A stretch of DNA of 10,471 nt. Source: JAQVXR01 sp050945755. GTDB lineage: Bacteria; Bacillota; Dehalobacteriia; Dehalobacteriales; Dehalobacteriaceae. This document shows positions 1 through 6,046 of this stretch, piece by piece. The notes below the pieces were generated by a model. The model had not been told where the DNA came from. It searched no databases and worked only from the letters and a program-made list of their open reading frames with translations. The stretch is taken from NCBI GenBank assembly GCA_050945755.1, contig JBMNTN010000065.1, forward strand, positions 1-10,471. The letters are read 5' to 3'. The stretch's first letter is position 1. Each line of letters begins with the position of its first letter. Made by a program: the position numbers and the translations under genes.

Positions 1-191
1 GGGGTTTTTGCTCCGATGATAAATTCCCGGATAACAACGTCCATACTGTTCCCCAGAACCTTCCTTAGGGCTGCCAGGCTTTTTTCTAGGTCGGGGGATA
101 ATAAAATATCTTGAGGTTCATTGCTTTTTTTTTCAGGCTCTTGGCTCAGTAGGTTCCAAAATCGCAGTTTTCTCAGAATTGACTGAAGCAT
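1..191 (-). CDS. GerA-family spore germination receptor A subunit, N-terminal part (runs off left edge)
   Basis: Reading the minus strand from the ATG at 191-189 gives 63 codons before the window ends. The protein starts MLQSILRKLRFWNLL, continues with a charged stretch, and then has LSPDLEKSLAALRKVLGNS followed by DVVIREFIIG. The block 'L..LGNS.DVVIREF.IG' is the opening of the N-terminal soluble domain of GerA/GerKA/SpoVAF-type proteins. These are inner-membrane A subunits of germinant receptors of dormant spores, and most of the protein, including its membrane helices, lies outside the window. A good ribosome binding site (GAGGT, complement of 197-201) sits 5-6 nt before the ATG. The gene diverges from two small membrane-protein genes and has a sigma-G-like promoter just upstream. 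Family assignment is from recalled motif conservation; which paralogue (gerAA, gerKA, spoVAF) cannot be told from this fragment. Confidence 0.75.
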   Translation of the reverse strand, partial: MLQSILRKLRFWNLLSQEPEKKSNEPQDILLSPDLEKSLAALRKVLGNSMDVVIREFIIGAKT

Positions 192-223
192 AACTTACCT
201 CAAAATAAATAGTGGATTCTGAT

Positions 224-253
224 TAGTATTAGTGATATTTAAACCTTTATTCA
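224..253 (-). promoter_or_regulatory. Candidate sigma-G (forespore) promoter for the ger gene
   Basis: On the minus strand, TGAATA (complement of 248-253) is followed by a 17-nt spacer and AATACTA (complement of 224-230). The known forespore sigma-G pattern is roughly GnATR, 17-18 nt, CATnnTA; here the -35 fits fully and the -10 misses only the initial C. Transcription would begin near 215, about 25 nt before the ger start codon, which fits well with the RBS at 197-201. Forespore expression is what a germinant receptor needs. This is pattern matching in AT-rich DNA, so chance remains possible. Confidence 0.45.
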
Positions 254-276
254 TCCAGATGCCCATTGGGGGTAAT

Positions 277-306
277 GCATATTTCCCTACTTCCTGAAAA
301 ATATTA
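277..306 (+). promoter_or_regulatory. Candidate sigma-G-like promoter for the small membrane-protein pair
   Basis: GCATA at 277-281 fits GnATR. After an 18-nt spacer, AATATTA at 300-306 fits CATnnTA except for the first base. Transcription would begin near 314, about 25 nt before the ATG at 339, with the RBS AAGGAG at 328-333 between. It mirrors the candidate on the opposite strand, so both divergent units may be expressed in the forespore. The -10 is weaker than that of the ger-side candidate. Confidence 0.3.
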
Positions 307-338
307 GAGTTGGAATTAGTCGGCTTTAAGGAGAAAAC

Positions 339-572
339 ATGAAGATTATTGGGGTAACAATTCTCTTCTTTTTGATTTTCTGGTATGAAGGGATTAAGTT
401 AATAAAAGAAAAAATGTGGAAGGAACTGGCGGTTTTTGTTGGATTGATGCTGATCGGGATGTCTTTGTCTTATGCATATCTATTGGATTTTCCGATCCTG
501 CGCCCGGTAAAAGTTGTTGAAGCTCTTCTAGAGCCTATTGCAGGATGGGTCAAAACAATTTCTTCTCCATAA
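339..572 (+). CDS. Small two-helix membrane protein, possible germination receptor D-like subunit (copy 1)
   Basis: 77 residues from an ATG preceded by AAGGAG (328-333) with 5-nt spacing. Two hydrophobic segments are visible, about residues 3-18 and 30-49, joined by a short basic loop (KLIKEKMWKEL). After them comes LDFPILRP and a C-terminal stretch ending with a likely amphipathic helix (VVEALLEPIAGWV). No signal peptidase site or catalytic motif is seen. The next gene encodes a paralogue with about 26 identical positions out of 76 in an ungapped alignment. Small two-helix proteins of this length occur with GerA-type receptors in Bacillus and are called D subunits; the divergent ger gene makes that role plausible, but it is inference from size, topology and context. 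I do not recognise a named family from the sequence itself. Confidence 0.75.
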   Translation: MKIIGVTILFFLIFWYEGIKLIKEKMWKELAVFVGLMLIGMSLSYAYLLDFPILRPVKVVEALLEPIAGWVKTISSP

Positions 573-598
573 AACATAAAAAATTAGGAGGAAAACTA

Positions 599-829
599 AT
601 GAGAGTAATTGCAATCTTGCTTTTTTTTTCATTGATTATTGTATTTCAACTGCCTCCTTTGATCCGAGGAAAAAAGTGGCGGGAATTAATTGTTTTTATG
701 ATGCTTTTTTTAGCCGGCTTGGGATACAGTGTGGGCCAGGTGCTGGACTGGCCGCTGCCCAACCCGACAAAAAGATTGGAGCTGCTTTTTGAACCTGCAT
801 GGAAGGCCATTGAAAAAATTTTATCTTAA
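599..829 (+). CDS. Small two-helix membrane protein, paralogue of the preceding gene (copy 2)
   Basis: 76 residues from the ATG at 599. The longer frame opens upstream at 545, inside the previous gene, but the strong RBS AGGAGG at 586-591 with 7-nt spacing fixes the start at 599. Topology repeats that of copy 1: hydrophobic residues about 3-18, a basic loop (LIRGKKWREL), a second helix about 29-48, then LDWPLPNPTK and a C-terminal helix with LELLFEP. The residues shared with copy 1 cluster in the loop (K.W.EL.VF) and in the LD.P...P.K..E.L.EP tail, which suggests these parts matter for function. It lies 26 nt after copy 1 and is probably co-transcribed with it. Function is unknown; a D-like accessory role for the neighbouring germinant receptor is the best guess. 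Confidence 0.75.
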   Translation: MRVIAILLFFSLIIVFQLPPLIRGKKWRELIVFMMLFLAGLGYSVGQVLDWPLPNPTKRLELLFEPAWKAIEKILS

Positions 830-944
830 TAATATGAAAAAAGATTTATACTAATAAGAAAGAGCTGGCTATTCTTTTGAATTCCCGGCAGGAAATGACT
901 TTTTTATATGGAATATATAGACCCAATTAGGGGAGGGGACAGAA

Positions 945-1289
945 TTGGTATCAAATAACAGACTGAAAGAGCCCTTTGTAGATGCGTTGTTCGAAGCAAT
1001 TTTGCTATTGGAAAATCAAGAAGAATGTTATCGTTTTTTTGAGGATATTGCGACGACGGGAGAAATCAAATCCCTGGCTCAACGCTTGGAAGTGGCAAAA
1101 ATGTTGGAACGGGATGAAACCTATACTAAAATTGCCGAGGTAACGGGGGCAAGTACGGCAACAATCAGCAGGGTAAAAAGATTTCTCAATTACGGGGCAG
1201 ATGGCTATAAATTAATTCTGGATAGATTGGCGAAAAAGAAGAAAGAAATGGGCGAATCCATTGCTCAGACTGTCAAGAAGGGTATTTAA
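945..1289 (+). CDS. yerC: YerC/TrpR-family DNA-binding regulator, probable histidine-biosynthesis repressor (HisR type)
   Basis: 114 residues from a TTG start; GGGGAGGGG at 930-938 gives a strong RBS 6 nt upstream, and no ATG fits better. The sequence carries the YerC signature: LFEAILLLENQEECYRFFED near the N-terminus, then LAQRLEVAKML, then a helix-turn-helix about residues 58-82 (TYTKIAEVTGASTATISRVK) and LNYG. The fold is that of TrpR, a small all-helical dimeric repressor that binds an amino acid co-repressor. Comparative genomics has proposed YerC-type proteins as histidine regulators (HisR) in Firmicutes; its place directly before the his operon agrees. In B. subtilis yerC precedes pcrB-pcrA-ligA, the same genes found downstream of the his operon here. 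Effector and target are not shown by the sequence. Confidence 0.88.
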   Translation: MVSNNRLKEPFVDALFEAILLLENQEECYRFFEDIATTGEIKSLAQRLEVAKMLERDETYTKIAEVTGASTATISRVKRFLNYGADGYKLILDRLAKKKKEMGESIAQTVKKGI

Positions 1290-1334
1290 GTTTTTTACGC
1301 TTCACAGGCTTCGGCAAGGAATTATATGAGCCCG

Positions 1335-1380
1335 ACTAAAAGGGATTGGGGCAAACTCGCACCAATCCTTTTCTTTTAGT
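1335..1380 (+). terminator. Hairpin terminator after yerC
   Basis: GGATTGG (1343-1349) pairs with CCAATCC (1362-1368), and GC pairs with GC closer to the AAACTC loop, with one G-A mismatch between. The stem can extend in two ways: AAAA (1338-1341) with TTTT (1369-1372), giving a U-tract-like tail CTTTT, or ACTAAAAG (1335-1342) with CTTTTAGT (1373-1380), bulging out the four Ts. A run of seven Ts follows at 1389-1395. The hairpin sits 45 nt after the yerC stop and before the his promoter, so it most simply ends the yerC transcript. Confidence 0.65.
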
Positions 1381-1426
1381 ATCTGCGCTTTTTTTATATG
1401 CCAAGTCGGTCAGGTTAAAATAATTC

Positions 1427-1455
1427 TTGACGGGTGGAAAGATGAATGCTAACAT
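1427..1455 (+). promoter_or_regulatory. Sigma-A promoter of the his operon, extended -10
   Basis: TTGACG at 1427-1432 matches five of six -35 consensus bases. A 17-nt spacer follows, then TAACAT at 1450-1455 (four of six), directly preceded by TGC at 1447-1449, the extended -10 signature. Transcription would start near 1462, giving a leader of about 40 nt before the GTG of hisZ. This leader is too short for a T-box or riboswitch, which points to control by a DNA-binding protein. Confidence 0.6.
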
Positions 1456-1471
1456 ATCTTTATTACGTTAA
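1449..1471 (+). promoter_or_regulatory. Candidate operator (imperfect inverted repeat) over the his promoter
   Basis: CTAACATA at 1449-1456 and TACGTTAA at 1464-1471 form an inverted repeat: the reverse complement of the right arm is TTAACGTA, matching the left arm at six of eight positions, with 7 bp between. The repeat covers the -10 element and the predicted transcription start, the classic site for a repressor. The adjacent YerC/HisR-type protein is the natural candidate. No second copy was found before yerC, and the match is short in AT-rich DNA. Confidence 0.35.
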
Positions 1472-1501
1472 TGAGTTAAAGTGGTAAAGGGGAGTTTGGC
1501 T

Positions 1502-2644
1502 GTGCCTCAAAAAGTCGGTTTGCAATTACCCCATGGCATGAGAGATTTGTTGCCAGGGGATACCAAATTAATCAGAGATCTGGAAAACCTTTTTGTGGAC
1601 AGGTTTTCCCGGTGGGGGTATTTTGAAGTGATTACCCCGGTACTGGAATATTACGAAAATCTTTTGCCTGCCGAGACACCTGAAGACCAATTTTTTAAGT
1701 TGATTGACCGTGAGGGGCAGATCCTTGCCATGCGTACCGATATGACCACGCCTATTGCCCGGATGGTGGCAGCGAAAATGGGGAAAGAGCAATTTCCTTT
1801 CAGGGTATTTTACCTGGCGAATGTTTTCCGTTATGAGCATCCTCAAAGAGGCAGGCAGCGGGAATTTTTCCAAGCCGGGGTAGAACTGATTGGGGACCCG
1901 GCCCCGACGGCAGATGCCGAAGTAATTGCCCTGGCTGTGGAATGCTTGAAGGAAGCAGGATTGGAAGATTTTCAGATTAGCATCGGCCAAGTAAATTTTT
2001 TAAAAGGAATTATTGATTCCATGGAGGTAGATTCTGCCATTAAGGATAAAATAACTTGGGCTGTTTCCCGAAAGGATTTTGTTGAGTTGGAAATGTTTCT
2101 TAACAAGCAGCGGATTGACCCTGGGTTTAAAAAATTGATTCTTTCTCTTCCGGCATTAAGAGGTGGCGTGCAAGTGATTGATCAAGTTCTGCCCTTGACG
2201 GAAAATATTACGGCACGGGAAGCGTTGGAAAATTTAAGGGAAGTCTTTCATCTCCTTGAGGTATATGGTGTCGGAAAAGAAGTCTTTGTAGATTTTGGCA
2301 TTATGAGAGATTTTGATTATTACAGTGGAATTGTTTTTGAAGGCTACAGTCCTGGAGTAGGAGCACCGATCTGCGGGGGAGGTCGTTATGACCGGATGCT
2401 TGGGAAATACGGCTTAGATGCTCCGGCTACTGGCTTTGCTATCGGTATGGAAAGGCTGATGCTGGCATTGGAAGCAGAGCATCAGGTAGACCGGCTCATA
2501 GCAGTTGATTACCTGGTTGTCAGTTCCGATCCAGCCCAGGCTGTTAGAAAAGCCCAGGAACTACGCCAACAAGGGTTTAGCGTACTGGTGGCCGGGCAAG
2601 GCCAAGATTTGCCGGTGGCTGCCCGGAAGAAATTAGAGCTCTAG
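1502..2644 (+). CDS. hisZ: ATP phosphoribosyltransferase regulatory subunit HisZ
   Basis: 380 residues from GTG at 1502. A longer frame opens at GTG 1481, but AAGGGGAG (1487-1494) is a strong RBS 7 nt before 1502. HisZ is a histidyl-tRNA synthetase paralogue without aminoacylation activity that joins short-form HisG into an octamer for the first step, ATP + PRPP to phosphoribosyl-ATP, and carries the histidine feedback response. Visible features are LPHGMRDLLP (9-18), the class II motif 2 region with VFRYEHPQRGRQREFFQAG (108-126), RDFDYYSGIVFEGY in place of the synthetase's substrate loop, GGGRYD, and motif 3 GFAIGMERLML (311-321). The C-terminal part after residue 330 is short and lacks a full anticodon-binding domain, separating it from true HisRS. 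It is the first gene of the operon, 12 nt before hisG. Confidence 0.93.
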   Translation: MPQKVGLQLPHGMRDLLPGDTKLIRDLENLFVDRFSRWGYFEVITPVLEYYENLLPAETPEDQFFKLIDREGQILAMRTDMTTPIARMVAAKMGKEQFPFRVFYLANVFRYEHPQRGRQREFFQAGVELIGDPAPTADAEVIALAVECLKEAGLEDFQISIGQVNFLKGIIDSMEVDSAIKDKITWAVSRKDFVELEMFLNKQRIDPGFKKLILSLPALRGGVQVIDQVLPLTENITAREALENLREVFHLLEVYGVGKEVFVDFGIMRDFDYYSGIVFEGYSPGVGAPICGGGRYDRMLGKYGLDAPATGFAIGMERLMLALEAEHQVDRLIAVDYLVVSSDPAQAVRKAQELRQQGFSVLVAGQGQDLPVAARKKLEL

Positions 2645-2656
2645 GGGTGAAAGGAT

Positions 2657-3349
2657 ATGGAGGAAAACAATAGGCTGTTAACCATCGCAATTCCCAAAGG
2701 CAAATTGGGGAAGGATGCTGTTCAGGTACTGAATGCGGCAAATTATCCTACCGCAGGGTTAGAAACCGATAGCCGGAAGCTTCTTTTTGATTATCCGGAC
2801 AGTAAGGTAAGGTATATAGTCTGCCGTCCCACGGATATCCCGATATATGTTGATTATGGAGCAGCGGATTTGGGGATTGTAGGCAAGGACTCTATTTTTG
2901 AAAGTAATAAAGATGTTTTTGAACTGCTGGATCTAAAATTTGGCTGGTGCAGGTTTGTGGTGGCGGTGCCGAGAACAACTGCGGAAAAATATACCGGTGC
3001 TGACGGCCGGGTTAATTTAAATAATTTTAACCATGCTCGCGTGGCTACGAAGTTTCCCCGGGTGGCAGAAGCCTTTTTTCGGGAGCAGGGCATTCAAGTG
3101 GAAGTGATAAAACTGCACGGGAATATTGAATTGGCTCCTATGGTGAACCTGGCGGAAATGATTGTTGATATTGTTTCCACCGGAGCTACATTAAAGGAAA
3201 ACGACCTGGTGGCTGTTGCCGACATTTTTCCTGCTTCCGCCCGGGTAATTGCCAACCGGGTAAGTTATCGCATGAAATACCAACGAATGCAGAAATTAAT
3301 CGAAAAGATGCGTGATTATGTTGACTGTGGAGGGAAAACCAGTGATTAA
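2657..3349 (+). CDS. hisG: ATP phosphoribosyltransferase catalytic subunit HisG, short form
   Basis: 230 residues; ATG at 2657 follows the RBS AGGGGTGA (2643-2650) by 6 nt. It catalyses the committed step, joining ATP to PRPP in the cytoplasm. The periplasmic-binding-protein-like fold is indicated by LTIAIPKGKLG (8-18), the D/YG.ADLGIVGKD region (66-78) and the PRPP-binding loop DIVSTGATLKEND (171-183). The length matches HisG-S, which lacks the C-terminal regulatory domain of the long form and needs HisZ, encoded immediately upstream. The stop codon lies inside the start of hisD (8-nt overlap), suggesting translational coupling. A slightly long C-terminal tail (about 15 residues, ending CGGKTSD) coincides with the hisD RBS and start. 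Confidence 0.95.
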   Translation: MEENNRLLTIAIPKGKLGKDAVQVLNAANYPTAGLETDSRKLLFDYPDSKVRYIVCRPTDIPIYVDYGAADLGIVGKDSIFESNKDVFELLDLKFGWCRFVVAVPRTTAEKYTGADGRVNLNNFNHARVATKFPRVAEAFFREQGIQVEVIKLHGNIELAPMVNLAEMIVDIVSTGATLKENDLVAVADIFPASARVIANRVSYRMKYQRMQKLIEKMRDYVDCGGKTSD

Positions 3350-4637
3350 GATTATTGATGCTGGCGAAGAATTTTTAGAGGACATTAGGAAAGACCGGCG
3401 GGAAGACCAAGACTTAACTGCATCAGTTCAAGAGATTCTCACGGAAGTTAAAACAAAAGGCGATCAGGCTCTTTTAAAATATACCCGGCAGTTTGACGGG
3501 GTGTCACTCAATCAGGCAGAAATCAAAGTCAGTAACAAGGAGATCGAGAATGCCTATCGGGAAATAGATTCCTCAAGCCTTGATTCCCTTCGTCTTGCCC
3601 TTCAGAATATTAGGGAGTTTCACCGTAAGCAATTAACCAAGTCTTGGATGGAGCCGGATGAACAAGGTTCTTTCCTGGGTCAGTTGGTGCGGCCTTTAGA
3701 AAGAGTGGGTATTTATGTACCCGGAGGTACTGCCTCTTATCCTTCCTCGGTGCTAATGAATGCTGTTCCGGCAAAAGTTGCCGGAGTAAAGGAGATCATT
3801 ATGGTAACCCCTCCGGGGAAAGATGGCTGCATTCATCCTTTAACACTGGTAGCAGCCCGGGAAGCGGGAGTAAAAGAGGTTTACCGGGTAGGAGGCGTTC
3901 AAGGAGTAGCGGCGCTGGCTTTTGGCACCGAGTCCATAAAAAGAGTAGATAAAATAACCGGTCCGGGAAACATTTACGTCACCCTAGCTAAAAAACTGGT
4001 ATACGGAGATGTCGATATTGATATGCTGGCGGGGCCTAGTGAAATATTGGTGGTGGCAGATCGATTTGCTAATCCGGTTTACCTGGCGGCAGACTTGCTC
4101 TCTCAGGCGGAACATGATATTTTGGCTTCGGCAATTTTGCTTACACCTGACCGAACTTTGGCTGAAGCGGTGCAAAGGGAATTGGACCGTCAGCTCAAGA
4201 ACCTTCCCCGCTCTCAGATTGCTGCCCAATCAGTGGAAAAGCGCAGTAGGATTATTATTACAATGGATTTAGAAGAGGCTTTGGAGCTGGCCAATCAAAT
4301 TGGCCCGGAACACCTGGAGCTCATGGTAAAAAACCCCTTTGAATTGTTAGGCAAGGTGAAAAATGCCGGAGCAGTCTTTTTAGGAGACCACACTCCCGAG
4401 CCGGTGGGCGACTACTGGGCAGGGCCCAATCATATTTTGCCAACGGGCGGGACAGCCCGGTTTTATTCCCCGGTCAATGTGGATACCTTTATGAAAAAAA
4501 CCAGCGTTATTTATTTCTCCCGCAGCCGGCTGGAAAAAGAGGGCCATCATATTATCAGGCTGGCGGAGCAAGAAGGCTTGGAAGGCCATGCCAATGCTGT
4601 GCGGGTCAGGCTTGAAAAAGAGAAAAAGCAAAGTTAG
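3342..4637 (+). CDS. hisD: Histidinol dehydrogenase HisD
   Basis: 431 residues from GTG at 3342. The frame opens earlier at 3312, but GGAGG at 3329-3333 with 8-nt spacing and the family length of about 430 support GTG 3342, which overlaps hisG by 8 nt. The enzyme oxidises L-histidinol to L-histidine in two NAD-dependent, zinc-requiring steps. Zinc ligands known from E. coli are recognisable: Q255 and H258 in SQAEHD, D357 in VGDYW, and H416 in GHANAV; the catalytic Glu-His pair is E323-H324 in GPEHLEL. The NAD-binding region shows YVPGG and PSSVLMNAVPA. All residues expected for activity appear present. Spacing to hisB is 13 nt. Confidence 0.96.
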   Translation: MIKIIDAGEEFLEDIRKDRREDQDLTASVQEILTEVKTKGDQALLKYTRQFDGVSLNQAEIKVSNKEIENAYREIDSSSLDSLRLALQNIREFHRKQLTKSWMEPDEQGSFLGQLVRPLERVGIYVPGGTASYPSSVLMNAVPAKVAGVKEIIMVTPPGKDGCIHPLTLVAAREAGVKEVYRVGGVQGVAALAFGTESIKRVDKITGPGNIYVTLAKKLVYGDVDIDMLAGPSEILVVADRFANPVYLAADLLSQAEHDILASAILLTPDRTLAEAVQRELDRQLKNLPRSQIAAQSVEKRSRIIITMDLEEALELANQIGPEHLELMVKNPFELLGKVKNAGAVFLGDHTPEPVGDYWAGPNHILPTGGTARFYSPVNVDTFMKKTSVIYFSRSRLEKEGHHIIRLAEQEGLEGHANAVRVRLEKEKKQS

Positions 4638-4650
4638 GCAGGTGGTTAGA

Positions 4651-5241
4651 GTGCGCACCGCTTTTATTGAAAGGGAAACCACGGAAACTCAAATTAGTCT
4701 GGAATTAAATATTGACGGGCAGGGGAAATTTTCGGGAAGCTCCGGGATCGGCTTTTTTGATCACATGCTGACATTGTTTTGCCGGCATGGTTTATTTGAT
4801 TTGACACTTCAGATGACGGGAGATTTGAATGTAGACGGTCATCACAGCATGGAGGATCTAGGGTTGGTGCTTGGTCAGGCTTTCACCCAAGCCTTGGGGG
4901 AAAAGAAAGGGATCACCCGTTATGGTACTTGTTTCCTCCCCATGGATGAAGCGTTGGTGATGGTCAGTTTAGACTTAAGCGGAAGGCCGTACCTGGTCTA
5001 TAATGTTTCCATACCGGTGGAACGGGTCGGTGAGTTTGATGTAGAACTTGTCCCAGAATTTCTCCGAGCCTTTGCCGTGTGTGGGGGTGTTACCCTTCAT
5101 GTCCTTAAAATTTCCGGAGCCAACGGTCATCACATTATTGAGGCACTTTTTAAAGGATTGGCTCGTGCTTTGCGTCAGGCAGTATCCCTGGACAATCGGG
5201 AAACAGGGATACCTTCCAGCAAGGGGATTCTGTCATTTTAA
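4651..5241 (+). CDS. hisB: Imidazoleglycerol-phosphate dehydratase HisB
   Basis: 196 residues from GTG at 4651. An in-frame ATG at 4588 lies inside hisD and would add 21 unrelated residues; the AGGTGG before 4651 and the family start R-T-A-x-I-E-R support the GTG. It dehydrates IGP to imidazole acetol phosphate with a Mn cluster. Metal-binding motifs are intact: FFDHML (35-40), DGHHSMED (62-69), GHHIIEALFKG (159-169), and the C-terminal PSSKGIL. This is the single-function form without the phosphatase domain found in enterobacterial HisB. Downstream, hisH would be expected but only 70 bp separate it from hisA. Confidence 0.95.
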   Translation: MRTAFIERETTETQISLELNIDGQGKFSGSSGIGFFDHMLTLFCRHGLFDLTLQMTGDLNVDGHHSMEDLGLVLGQAFTQALGEKKGITRYGTCFLPMDEALVMVSLDLSGRPYLVYNVSIPVERVGEFDVELVPEFLRAFAVCGGVTLHVLKISGANGHHIIEALFKGLARALRQAVSLDNRETGIPSSKGILSF

Positions 5242-5255
5242 ATGGGTTTATATGT

Positions 5256-5315
5256 TTGATAGCAATTGATTATGGATTGAGGGTTAAGAATTTTGGAGAG
5301 TTGGTGTATGGATGA
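5256..5315 (+). pseudogene. hisH: Probable deletion remnant of hisH (glutaminase subunit of IGP synthase)
   Basis: A frame from TTG 5256 to TGA 5313-5315 reads LIAIDYGLRVKNFGELVYG. The first part resembles the usual HisH opening (M-I-A-I-I-D-Y-G). The second part resembles a HisH C-terminus: G-x-[KR]-[LV]-L-K-N-F-x-E, as in E. coli HisH which I recall ending LLKNFLEM. Its stop overlaps the hisA ATG at 5312 as ATGA, the arrangement expected of a genuine upstream operon gene. hisH normally lies between hisB and hisA and is about 200 codons, so roughly 180 codons appear to be missing with frame kept. No RBS is seen before the TTG, and the piece contains no GATase Cys-His-Glu triad. The matches are short and from memory, so chance cannot be excluded, especially at the N-terminal end. 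GGAG at 5295-5298 within it probably serves as the hisA RBS. Confidence 0.55.
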
Positions 5316-6046
5316 TTATTATTCCGGCAATTGATTTACGGGCAGGAAAATGTGTGCGTTTAGTGGAAGGAAAGCTGGACCGAGAAACGGTTTATTCCGA
5401 TGATCCGGTGGCCATTGCCTGCTTTTGGACAGAATCAGGCGCAGAACTGATTCATGTGGTGGATTTAGACGGTGCCTTTTCCGGTGAGCCGCAAAATTTA
5501 CCGGTAATCAAAGAAATCATTCAAGCAGTGAACATCCCCGTCCAGTTAGGGGGCGGGATCCGGAAGATGGAGACAATTGAGATGCTGCTGGAGATAGGGG
5601 TTTCCCGGGTGATCCTAGGCACAGCCGCTGTTTTAAACCCATCTTTAGTGGCTTCTGCCTGTGAAAAGTATGGGGAAAGAATAGTTTTGGGAATTGACAG
5701 CAAAAATGGTTGGGTGGCTGTGGAAGGATGGGAAGCTACTACCGGGAAAACCGATGTCCAGCTTGGCCTTGAAATGAAAGAATTAGGAATTACCCGGGTG
5801 ATTTTTACCGATACTGGCCGGGACGGGACCTTGAAAGGACCTAATTTCCGGAAGACAGGAGAACTAGCGCGGGCGACAAATTTAAAAATAATTGCCTCCG
5901 GGGGAGTTTCTACCGTGGAAGATATCAAAAATTTGAGAGAAATGGAACACTTAGGAGTGGAAGGAGTTATCTTAGGAAAATCACTTTATGCAAAAACCAT
6001 TGATTTTGCCGAAGCCCTTAAAGCTAGTAAAGGAGTGGAAAAATAA
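5312..6046 (+). CDS. hisA: ProFAR isomerase HisA
   Basis: 244 residues from ATG at 5312, matching the family length. It isomerises ProFAR to PRFAR, a (beta/alpha)8-barrel reaction. The two catalytic aspartates are D8 in IPAIDLRAGK and D129 in LGIDSKNGW; LGGGIR (79-84), TDTGRDGT (166-173) and ASGGVS (195-200) form the two phosphate-binding sites of the twofold barrel. GGAG at 5295-5298 is 13 nt upstream, a little far. An out-of-frame ATG at 5308 would make only an 8-codon peptide and is ignored. The start overlaps the stop of the hisH-like remnant (ATGA), and the stop directly abuts the hisF start. Confidence 0.95.
   Translation: MIIIPAIDLRAGKCVRLVEGKLDRETVYSDDPVAIACFWTESGAELIHVVDLDGAFSGEPQNLPVIKEIIQAVNIPVQLGGGIRKMETIEMLLEIGVSRVILGTAAVLNPSLVASACEKYGERIVLGIDSKNGWVAVEGWEATTGKTDVQLGLEMKELGITRVIFTDTGRDGTLKGPNFRKTGELARATNLKIIASGGVSTVEDIKNLREMEHLGVEGVILGKSLYAKTIDFAEALKASKGVEK

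Noticed and set aside
545..598. Upstream ATG for the second small membrane protein
   Set aside because: It lies inside the first gene without an RBS; AGGAGG at 586-591 points to ATG 599.
860..920. Promoter for yerC (TTGAAT at 877-882 with TATATG at 905-910, or TATACT at 847-852)
   Set aside because: Spacing of 22 nt is too long for the first, and the second lacks a -35, so neither is supported.
1290..1501. T-box or riboswitch before hisZ
   Set aside because: No AGGGTGGNACCGCG-like T-box motif is present, and the predicted leader is only about 40 nt.
1568..1990. Long minus-strand frames opposite hisZ, hisA, hisF, pcrA and others
   Set aside because: They are antisense shadows of well-identified genes without RBS or family signatures.
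4009..4272. Plus-strand frame inside hisD
   Set aside because: It is an out-of-frame shadow of hisD with no RBS and no recognisable family.
5048..5269. Plus-strand frame overlapping the hisB end
   Set aside because: It is mostly a shadow of hisB in another frame; it ends at 5269 and does not correspond to the hisH-like frame.
5308..5334. Out-of-frame ATG giving an 8-codon peptide over the hisA start
   Set aside because: It overlaps the true hisA start by 4 nt and probably arises from the ATGGATGA sequence by chance.
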